Shown one piece after another: positions 55,254 through 64,000 of a DNA stretch of 64,000 nucleotides; within the stretch, counting starts at the first letter, position 1, and each line of letters opens with the position of its first letter. Made by a program: the position numbers and the translations under genes. Under the pieces are notes generated by a model that saw only the letters and a program-made list of their open reading frames with translations, was not told the origin of the DNA and searched no databases. Origin of the DNA: Tieghemiomyces parasiticus (Eukaryota > Kickxellomycota > Dimargaritomycetes > Dimargaritales > Dimargaritaceae); NCBI GenBank assembly GCA_027575765.1, contig JANBPT010000059.1, positions 1 to 64,000 on the forward strand. Direction: 5' to 3'.

Positions 55254-57239
55254 CTAGCTACTTGCTACAGACAGAGAAAATGGCCCTTCGTCTTCCTCAT
55301 CGTCATCATCATCATCCTCTCCGTGTATCTGGGCAACGTCGGCCGTCCAAACGTGCGGGGCAAGGACGGCCTGAACGTCGCGCCGGGCGTTCTCGCGGTC
55401 AATGGCCCGCCGCCGGCGTTTGGTTTCTCGGGGAAAGTACAGGTTCAAGAAATTATGGAGGGCTGGGTCAAGATGCTCCCGCGTGGCCTCGAGGATAGCC
55501 CCCGGGCGGCGGCACAACGGGCAGTCGGTGATACGCTGGCGGTTGGCACGGATCAGACAGTGCAGACAGTACACGTGCCCGCAGGTCAGTCGGAGGGGCT
55601 GGTAACACACTGCTAAGCACAGTGGACATGCGTACTCGTCGGGCTGCGGGACAATAGCTACCAGATGACGGACCAGGGCAAAGACCAGGGCCCCCGTCGA
55701 CGCCTCCGCCCAGTCGTAGTAGAGAGCTGGCGCGGTGCCACCGGCAAGTTGCCCGCCACGGCGGCTGTGGGCCTGCAGCATATCTGAGAACAGTGGAGTA
55801 GCCCGGAGGTGCGTCCGCTTATCGTGCTTCTTGAGGATCTTGGTCAGGGCGGTCTGGTTCAGGGCACGAAAGGTTTTGACGGTCAGCAGCTCGATATTAA
55901 GGTTGACAAACTCCCCGAGGGCGGCCGCCGACGCCGGGGCACGGAACTGGCCCGCCAACTGCCGGACCACCAGGGTCTGCGCGAAGAGCTGGAGCCGCTG
56001 TTTGGCCCGTGCAGCGCTGGTCTCGGCGTTGGTCTCGCCCTGGCGTTGTCGCCACACCGCCATATCCTGGTACAATCGAAGGATGGCCCGCCATGTGTAT
56101 AGGTCCGGGCCGTACGGTGAGGCCGCTCGTGCTAAAGCGGATTCGAGCCGATTGAGCCGTTGGTAAAAATCGGCCTCGCCGCGCCGTTGGAACCCTTCGG
56201 TCCGTGCCAGCTGGCCAAGGATGGCGTCGAAGAAGGCCGCGTCCGACTGGAGGATCACTTCGGTGGAAGAGGCTGACTTCAACACGACGGAACTGCCCGG
56301 TAGGGCATCAGGGTCGGGTAAAGAGGCTCCGCGGGGAACCGGCAGGACGACCGTGCGGTCCGGCACGACTGCGATGACCCCTAACGGGTCACCCGATGGT
56401 ATTATCGGTGGGTGCTGGGGTCCAGCCGCCTCAGGGGTGGTAAGTGCGCCTATTTCGGCTGGAGGTGGCGGCGGAGAAGTGGCGAGGGGGTGCAGCACCA
56501 GAGTGGGTCGCACGGTCACATTGCCATCGACTGGTTGGGTTTGGGACGGGGTGCAGAAAAGGAGGGGTCGTGCTTGTGATTGAGTAAAGGGGGAGTGACG
56601 GGTGTTGAACAATCAACTGGAGCGCTGCAACATCAAGGCCGCAACCTCTATCCTTCCGGTACAACCAGCACGTATATTGCTGATATCACGGCGGTAGATC
56701 AGCCATCTAGTACGTCACGATGCAGGGGAGGGAGGGGGAGACATCACGGAGAGAGGCCCGCCTCACTGCACCACCCTTCCCTCCCCCTTGCTTCGCGGGT
56801 ACGGACGATAAACACCAGCGGATCTGGACCACTTACCCTTTAATTGATATGTAAAATCCGCGGCTAAGGAACCCAGTTGCGGACTTTTGGGCCGAGTAGC
56901 AGAGATAGACGGCGTGACTGCTACTGACGCAGGCCAGACGCCAACGGCAGTAGTGTTAGGGACAGTAGCGGCGGAGGCGGCAGTGCTGCTCGGTGTGACG
57001 TCCTGCATAACTGGATCCGCTAGCTGCAGATGCGGCAGTAGGTCGTCCAACTCAATGGCCGCAGACGCTGAGCTGACGGTTAGGGAGTCTGCCTTCCCCC
57101 CGTACTCGGGGAACTTTTCGACCAGTTCTCGCACGATCCACTTGATGTTCTTCTTCAGTCCCTTATAGTTGATGAGGTAGGGCCGCCAGTCGACCGGGAG
57201 CTCGGTTGCCCCAGCCTCAAGGGTCTTGTTGAACTTCAT
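55254..57239 (-). CDS. SPX-RING ubiquitin ligase
   Basis: Two minus-strand exons, 57239-56837 and 56530-55254, give 559 residues. The donor is AAGG|GTAAGT and the acceptor CCAACCAG|TC after a pyrimidine-rich stretch. The N-terminus MKFNKTLEAGATELPVDWRP and YLINYKGLKKNIKWIV form the first SPX helices. The SPX C-terminal helix ELLTVKTFRALNQTALTKILKKHDK lies at about 347-371, with the lysines that bind inositol pyrophosphates. About 150 Ser/Thr/Pro/Ala-rich residues (75-225) lie between, an unusually long insertion holding the intron. A C3HC4 RING spans 436-474 (CPLC...CGHVYC...C...CPLC). A basic KRRRR segment and an acidic DDDDDDEEDE tail end the protein. Plant NLA and fission yeast Pqr1 share the layout and control phosphate transporters, so a phosphate-homeostasis role is likely. 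Confidence 0.9.
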
Positions 57240-60200
57240 AGGGCTAGAGGTCACTAAAGTGATCGGCTCGGCCAGGTGGAAATGGGGCCGTGGAAGAAAT
57301 GCGAGCGCGCAACAGTCGGATGCTCCACCCTCTGTTGAGCTCGACTGGCACGGTACTGTTGACGCCGTGCGGATAAGACGACTCAAGTGCACTTTCTTCG
57401 GCAGTTGTAGGGAATGCCGAGAGCCGGGGCGGATGGGTTTGGAATGAGGTGACTTGGTGTAAGGCTTGCCACGTAGGGGGTGACAGTGAAGGGGCCGAGT
57501 GAGTGAGGGCAAGAGGCAAGTTAAACAAAGCAAGGCAAAGAATGCCAAGTAACGCAAAGGGGACAGAGAATAGGTATAGATTCATATGGAGATAGTGTGG
57601 AAAGTGGGGGGTCGAAGTACACCGTTAGCTCTGGGGGTCGGCTGTGCAAAGGAACCGCCGCCAACGCCTACAGGAAAACGGACCGAAAGTCTCCGAGAGT
57701 TGACGGTGCGTCTGCTGGCGCCGCGTGGCTTTCTTCACCCGTCTCTTCTTCATGGGCAGCAGATGGGTATCGCGCTGGTGGGAAACCAGGTATGGTCTCA
57801 GGGTTAGGGCCAATCGCTATCTGCGAGGCGGATACGACGATTCGGCGGTGTCAAATGGGGTTTCAGCTTGATGACACGCCGGCCGGGATGAGTGGGCCAC
57901 AGCCATCCGTCACGATTACCACCGGGTCTGAACCGAGGGATAGAGAGAAGCATCACGTTTTTACACCCAAGCTAACTGTATTGTGGGTTTCCTATAGAAT
58001 TCACAACGTGCCAGTCTCCCCGGCTATAACATCCAACCCTTCCAAGTCAGCATGACAATCAAAATCATAAACTTTTATTAACCACTATATACATATTGGG
58101 AGCCTGTGTGGGAACTGTGATAGGAAGACATCAAAATGAGTAAAGCATAGATTAGCAACTATCATTCCGAGAATGGCGGGTACATAACCCTTTGAGTGGA
58201 CCAAAGTCACGACCTCAGAGATCTTGGTGGTTCGAAATATAATCATCGCACACGTGCTCTTTAGTAGCAATTACTCAAGCATGATCATCACCGGAAGGAC
58301 GTAATCCACGAAGGTGGTTCTGAGATATATCGAACTAAGCTTACCTTACTAACTGGATATGGCGAAGGGCTACGAATTGGGAACGGGCGCAATGTACGAT
58401 TCTGTAGTGTGTGTAGATGGGTTGCATCAAAAGAACAGTGGACCAGGGTTAGGCACAGAACCGGCGGTCGGCGCTGAGATGATGCGGTTCACTCGTAAAT
58501 ATACTAACCAAGCGGAGCTCAATCGTAGCCTCAGTTAAAAGGTAAAATCATCAGCAGTTCCGCAGGCACAAATGACGCTGGCAGGCGTCGGCTCCACGGC
58601 GCCAGGATCATACGCAAATTATCATATACCATCACAGGCACACCCCAGCTTGAGGCGGAAGAGGGGGGGGAAACGAACGGGGAAAATATCGAGGAGATTG
58701 GCTACGGTACTTACCTATTGCTGGCCTGGCTAGGTAGAATTGATTGCGAACGGAGAATGGAGTTGACGAAAGAAGCTGTGTGTCGGAAAAGGCCAGGTTG
58801 CGTCAGAGCGCACTTTATACATTGTATGGCAGGCAGCTGCTACCACACGTCGCGGTCAAGTAAAAAAAAATATTTTAGATTGAGCAAACTCCTGGGCTGA
58901 AAATTGGGCAGAGGCTGCAGTAAAAAAGAAAAAAAAAATGACGAAGGAGTATCTCCCCCCCCCCACACTATGGTAGGTAGCTAAAAAAAAAACAAAATCA
59001 CGTGATATATATACCTGAGCATGATGTCACATGTATTAATTCTAACGTGGATGGGAGAAGCCAGTGTTCTTGAGGCGAACTCCGCAGTCAAGCGCCAGCT
59101 CCATGGCTATCTCAGTGTGCATTGAGGCCAGTGGCATTACTTACACCAGCATAATTATTGTTCACGGTCTCTCCTAAGGTTACATAAGGGCCATTAGTTT
59201 TAGTATCAAATGATGACGTTATGGTCAACAACCCCGTAATTCAAGTACGACATGCTTCTTAAACTATTCCCACTTTGAGGCCATGACTACCCGCGTACCG
59301 GTACGGTCGACTACATTTTGGCCAGCCTGGGAGAAGAAAAGGCGCACCCACCCCAATTAGGAAATACAACCCCCCACCGTCCAAATTCAGCTTGCCATTA
59401 CCCTCCCACTGTATATAAACCACTAGGTTTTAAGGAGCAAAAGGAGGGAGCAGCCATTGCGGTGGGACGTATAGCTGCACACGGTTCATCTAGTCGGCCC
59501 ATCCCCTGAGGCAGCTATAATACATGCGGGCGGCATAGCGCCGTCGAGGGAGTTGAAATAGAGGTTGTGGTAGTAGTGTGCGAGAGACGCGCTTAAAGGA
59601 GAATCGGCATTTTTACTTCTCTGACTGCCATGCTAGCGGGTTAGGTTCAGGCCTCTGCTTTTTTTCAACGAGGGTCAACGGTTTGTCTCTCTTGGTATCG
59701 TGCTCTGGATGTCCATGACCATCCAAGCGCCAGAATGGTTGCACGGACATGGCCCAGGTACATCGAGCTACCTCGGCCCACCAGTCGCCTTGGGTTACCA
59801 GAATAGTTTCTCAAACCTAGCGCTCGAGACGATATCCGTTCTTGGTCTCCGCTCTACACTTTGTACTCGGCCTTCTTCCGCTTCCGTTGAGGGGTTTATA
59901 CGAGCCCGTAAGCGCCACAACAGATGCGCCGCGCGAACGCCCACCTTCTTCGATATGGTCAGCAAGCACTGCCGCCTCGGCCCGCTAATGTACTTCGGAG
60001 GTGGGGGGGCACGGTAGGTCCGCCTCACTCCCCTTATACTCGTTTGCGGCGTCCACCAGCTGGCCGTGAGTGGCTCGATGCGGGGTTGCTCTCGGCGGAT
60101 AGATCCCGTATATCATCATGGTGGTTTCTCGTTGCTTACCTTTTAACACCCGCTGCACTGGCTGCCCGCATTGGAAATAAAAAGCGAGCAATCCCCCCCA

Positions 60201-61575
60201 ACCTCCTTTTCTACCCACTTGAAGCTTCCATCCGAGGGGTGTAAATCTTTACCCCTCGCCATACACCACGGTTCCTGTCTGGTACAGCCCCCAGCGCCTC
60301 CTCTGGACACACACTTCTACCGCGTCGCTTCCCCCCTTTCATTTTCATGTGGAACATCTTTTAGGATTTTGGCGGGCCGTTGTGGAGATGGCTGCTCTAA
60401 TGTGGAACATACACAGATCCGAGCAACTTAGCCTCGCGTATGTTCAGACACCACCCACTCGAGTGCTCGGGTGGTTGAGGGCGGTGTCGTTAAGAATGGG
60501 CATCGCTCAATTTATCAACAACTTAAAGTCCTCTTTGGCCCCAAAGGCTGGTGGATCACCGCCTCCTCCGGCTCGTGTTTAGATAGACGCTGCCTTACGA
60601 GGGTAATTGCATTGCCTCTAAGATGTTCTAAGCGCTGTCTATTTGGCCGTTGGGATCGTGGGCTATAGAGAGTACTCCCTTGTTGTTCAGTGCGGCAGAG
60701 TGGAGCTCCAGCGGGTCGGGTCGGGTCGGGCTAAGTTTCGAGGAGTGCGCAATTCACTGTTACCCCGGTTGGTGCCGTAAGATAATGGTCCAACCACGCA
60801 TTCCCTGCGGTGAGCTATCTTACTCAATTACCCCGTGGACTCTTAGCACGGCTATCCATGCTCAAATGGTCGGCAGTGCGGCTGCCGTAGGTACTCAAGG
60901 CACAACATACGCGCGGCACCTCTCTACCTCTGGACCTGTTGCAGGGCGTTAGTATGGCACGCTAACCGTGAATCAGGGGGGGGGGGGAGGCTCAACGCGT
61001 CCCTCAAGCAGCCAGTAGTTGCCCGGTGAGAGGTTAAACGGTAAGCCAGCCTAATCTCCCTTACGTTTCACCCTCCCGTGTTGCTTCTCTCAATTCCCAG
61101 CCTTCAACCTGCGGAGATCCTTTCCCCTCACTCAAGTTTGCCATTCGTAACGGAGCAGACCAAGGATGGAGCAGCACCTCACCAACCAGCGCCACCAGCC
61201 GCTGGCTCACTGTCTATCTGTTCCTCACTCGCCCTTCCTCTTGTTTATTCGTTCGCATGCCGGCTGTTGATCCTTTTCGAGTCAGTCTCCACATTCGGAA
61301 AGCACTTTCTGGCGCCAATGCTCCATTCCGGGTCAACTCGACGCTGATTTTGCGCCACTCTTACGCGCCTACTCTGCTGCCACTAGCGCCTCTTTCTCGC
61401 TGTCTTCACCTTGCAATCTCTAAAACCTTGGACTCGGCCCAACTCCGCACTCCTCTCCACTCCATTCCCACCGCCCCCTCCTCCTCCCCCCTGATTTCAT
61501 ACCGTTTTCCTGCAGCCCGCCCCAGCCCCCTTACCTTCCTCACCCGCCCTCATTGTTTTGCTACTAATACTAATC
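57240..61575. other. 4.3-kb stretch with no supported gene
   Basis: Frames of up to about 150 codons occur without recognisable motifs. The first 350 bases are probably the SPX-RING promoter. Homopolymer runs stand out: ten C at 58955-58964, twelve G at 60976-60987, and A-rich runs near 58860-58990. A short GGGTC repeat lies at about 60715-60730. The final 500 bases are pyrimidine-rich and belong to the upstream region of the KRE9-like gene. No tRNA or other RNA gene was found. Confidence 0.5.
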
Positions 61576-61583
61576 TATAAATA
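61576..61583 (+). promoter_or_regulatory. TATA box of the KRE9/KNH1-like gene
   Basis: TATAAATA lies 244 bases upstream of the ATG at 61827, followed by a long unbroken CT-rich leader typical of highly expressed fungal genes. Confidence 0.6.
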
Positions 61584-61826
61584 TCACACCCATCGCCTAC
61601 CACGAAGAATTATATCAACCCACTCACGTTTAGTCTCTTGCGCCACCCCCACTCCCGCACTGTTTCACGACCACATCTTTTTTCCGCTACGTTACAATTC
61701 CGCTAATCCTGTACTGCGTACACCTCCCTAGCCTTACGACCATTTTCTCGCATCACATTCCCAGCCTTACCTTTGCGAATACTTCCGCTCTTCTCTACTT
61801 TCACCACCCTGTCCTTAATAATCACC

Positions 61827-62522
61827 ATGGTGTCCACCAAGTCCGTCCTCTGCACCGCCGCCCTCCTCGTGGCCGCCGCCCTGCCCGCTCAGGCCGTCTA
61901 CCGTATCAACAACCCGGTGGCCGGTACCATCTGGCAGGCTGGTCAGACTGTGACAATCGGCTGGTACGATGACAACAGTCCGGCTGTGGCCGACGGTACC
62001 CCGGTGACCCTGTCGCTGTACAGCAACAGCGGCAGCGACTCCAACAACATGGACAACCTGCAGACCATCACCTCCGTTGCTGGTAGCAAGGGTAGCGCCA
62101 CTTTCACTGTGCCCAGCACGCTCGTCAACGGGGCTGGCTACTCCGTGGCCATCTCCTACTCCGGTGGCGAGCCTAAGTACAGCCACTTCTTCACTGTGAC
62201 CGGTGGCCGTGCCGATACCTCCTCCGTCTCCGCTTCCTCCTCGGACTCGGATTCTGTGTCCGTTACCACCAAATCCGCCACGTCGACCGCCACGGCCACC
62301 AGCACTTCCATGTCCACTGTCACGTCCTCCGCGTCTCGCTCCTCGGTCTCTTCCTCGGTTGCTTCCTCGGCCTCCAGCAAGCGTCCCGCTTCGTCCGCTG
62401 CCTCCAGCGACGACGCTTCCCCTACGGACGAGGATGACTCTACTTCCGGTGCTTCCGGCCAGACCATCCTTAGCCTGGGTGCTCTTTCCGCCGTAGCCTT
62501 CTCTCTGTTGACCCGTGCCTAA
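61827..62522 (+). CDS. KRE9/KNH1-like GPI-anchored cell-surface protein
   Basis: The single-exon protein has 231 residues. A signal peptide covers about 1-23 (ends PAQA|VYRINNP). The Ig-like KRE9/KNH1 N-terminal domain runs from about 24 to 125, starting INNPVAGTIWQAGQTVTIGW and ending in YSHFFTVTG, as in the fungal Ser-Thr-rich GPI-anchored family. Residues 130-205 are a Ser/Thr-rich, presumably O-mannosylated stalk. The C-terminus has a GPI signal: small residues SGASG followed by a hydrophobic tail ILSLGALSAVAFSLLTRA. Codon use is strongly C-ending, and the leader is CT-rich, suggesting high expression. The start at 61827 (ATCACC ATG) precedes the signal peptide; an upstream in-frame ATG would hide it behind leader-like sequence. 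An AATAAAATAAT stretch just after the stop may direct polyadenylation. The likely role is in cell wall beta-glucan assembly or surface structure. Confidence 0.92.
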   Translation: MVSTKSVLCTAALLVAAALPAQAVYRINNPVAGTIWQAGQTVTIGWYDDNSPAVADGTPVTLSLYSNSGSDSNNMDNLQTITSVAGSKGSATFTVPSTLVNGAGYSVAISYSGGEPKYSHFFTVTGGRADTSSVSASSSDSDSVSVTTKSATSTATATSTSMSTVTSSASRSSVSSSVASSASSKRPASSAASSDDASPTDEDDSTSGASGQTILSLGALSAVAFSLLTRA

Positions 62523-64000
62523 ATGCTATACTACATTATTATTATTATAATAAAATAATATTTCGTTATTAGTATGTCAGCCTTTCCGTAATTAACCGTA
62601 ATTTGTTTGGTTTTAAGATAGGTTCGGTGCCCCCAATCCCCGATAAACCATGATGATTTATTAGCCACCCAAGCGGTAGTACTTGTCGCTAGTTGTTGAT
62701 CCTGATGCGACATGTCCCAAAAGATGGACTGGATGGCCGCATCTTGGACCTCACGTACCGCTATTTCCTTTATCCGTATCCCTATTGTGCTGCCCTCTCG
62801 GCCCAAGGCGGTAGTCTTCCATCACGCCTAGTCTCAACTTCATTATCGAGAAGATGGCGACCCTCTGACTTCGGAGTCGAATTCGACTGGAGCCCAAGCC
62901 CTTCCTACCATGGAGGAGGAACCCGAACCAGGCCCTTCAACTACTCCAAACCGTGTCTCATCATCCGTAAACGCGCCTATTTAAAGCGGACGAATAGTCC
63001 ATTCGTGTTAATTTAGTATCATTTACACCCCAGGATCCACATCATCTCCCTCCCTTCCTCCTTCGGGCCGCACACCCCGCTACAATAAAGATGGCAAATA
63101 GCTGGGGACGGGGGACGTGATGGTGTCGCCTAACCCCTAGCGCTGAACCGGATACAGTTGACATTTTGTACGTGTCGGCCATGAGTTGTTACCATTATCG
63201 GCCCCGTTTATAATACGGAAGAGCTGGCAGCGACTGGTTCATCCCACGGGCGCGATTCCACAGATCCCAGCCGGGTCAACTGGTGGACTCCCAACCTCAA
63301 CAAGTCGGCGTTGCCCGCTTTCGTTCTCGAGCGAGTCTTATGAGACTAACCATCCATTGAATTGTCCATCACACGTGACCATGCTTTTAGCTGAAAGCTC
63401 CGCCAAATGTAGAAACAAAAATGTGATCGCAACCGAAGTATCATATTAAGGACGGCGGAGATATTTCTATATTACAATACATTACTACGATTATATGGAC
63501 GCCGTATATAAACAAACACCCGGCACATACCATTGAAAGTGACCAGGGTATGGATGTGCTACCAGTGTCCACCTGATCATGACTCTGGACAAGGCCGCAC
63601 CTGAAACATAGTTTAACCCAACGGAGTCTAGGGTCACCCAGCCCACCCGCTAGAGTTGACCACCGGCTACCAGTGACATCCAATTCACGCTGTTTCGGTC
63701 TGTCCGACTTGGAGCCGGAGCACAAGTAGGTGTGGCGGATGGGGTGGGGTTTGGATATCCAGGAGTTGCCTGGATAGGGCAGATAATTTTTCTATATTTA
63801 GGACGGTGGGGATGCGATTGGATAGATCTATACACCGTCAGCAGGGTCGGTGGTAGGACGGAACGAGGTGGAGTAGGGGAAGGGGAGGCGAAGCAAAGCG
63901 ATATAACCAAGCAAAAGCGGGACCTTGGTACGAAAAAATAAATAAAATACCGGGCGAGCTGTGAATAGAAGCAGGACGGTGGTGGTGATGCGAGGTGTAC
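62523..64000. other. Gene-free right end
   Basis: No frame over about 110 codons and no motif is seen. The first 100 bases are an AT-rich 3' region. TATATAAAC at 63505-63513 is a TATA-like motif on the plus strand without a visible gene inside the window. Confidence 0.5.

Noticed and set aside
59077..59094. GAACTCCGCAGTCAAGCG, close to a conserved piece of 5S rRNA
   Set aside because: Only about 18 bases match; the flanks do not form the rest of a 5S rRNA, so it is probably chance or a tiny fragment.
1..64000. CRISPR arrays, bacterial operons or prophage
   Set aside because: No regularly spaced direct repeats were seen, and the genes are clearly eukaryotic with spliceosomal introns.

Overview
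The window is fungal nuclear DNA. The evidence is short spliceosomal introns (about 150-310 bases, mostly GTAAGT donors and CAG/TAG acceptors), strong GCCGCC-ATG start contexts, and a typically fungal gene set: GT4-type trehalose phosphorylase, fused gephyrin-type molybdenum cofactor enzyme, SPX-RING ligase, CreB-like deubiquitinase and a KRE9/KNH1-like GPI protein. The large intronless NRPS with epimerization domains looks bacterial in style, which is best known from early-diverging (non-Dikarya) fungi. I therefore lean towards that grade, for example Kickxellomycotina/Dimargaritales, but the lineage is inference only.

Layout. 1-5 kb: 3' end of a non-ribosomal peptide synthetase running off the left edge (E | C-A-T-E). 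5.1-14.8 kb: repeat-rich, gene-poor DNA with a mariner transposase relic, three copies of a ~450-base LTR-like repeat (one interrupted by a ~480-base insertion, one ending just upstream of a tRNA-Leu gene), weaker repeat pairs, and one secreted-protein gene of unknown function (10.8-12.7 kb). 14.8-19.6 kb: tRNA-Leu(UAG), a five-exon mitochondrial two-RRM protein, and trehalose phosphorylase on the minus strand. 19.8-34.0 kb: a 14-kb stretch with no gene I can support. 34-37.4 kb: TMEM19-like membrane protein, Zim17-type mitochondrial Hsp70 chaperone, and FAHD1-type acylpyruvase. 37.4-40.6 kb: repeat-bearing spacer and a second secreted unknown. 40.9-57.2 kb: dense block with a disordered coiled-coil protein, CreB/USP12-46-like deubiquitinase, CnxE/gephyrin fusion, a 77-residue unknown, an LEA-type 11-mer repeat protein with membrane segments, and an SPX-RING ligase. 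57.2-61.8 kb: another gene-free stretch. 61.8-62.5 kb: KRE9/KNH1-like GPI-anchored wall protein. The last 1.5 kb shows nothing.

There is no operon-like pathway. The neighbours are individual housekeeping genes, often in convergent pairs (TMEM19/ZIM17, CreB/CnxE, LEA-like/SPX-RING). One divergent pair, ZIM17 and the acylpyruvase, shares a 439-base spacer; the first is clearly mitochondrial and the second may be. All splice models were built by hand; each stated exon sum closes in frame. The least certain joins are the first intron of CnxE and the intron of the 10.8-kb secreted gene.
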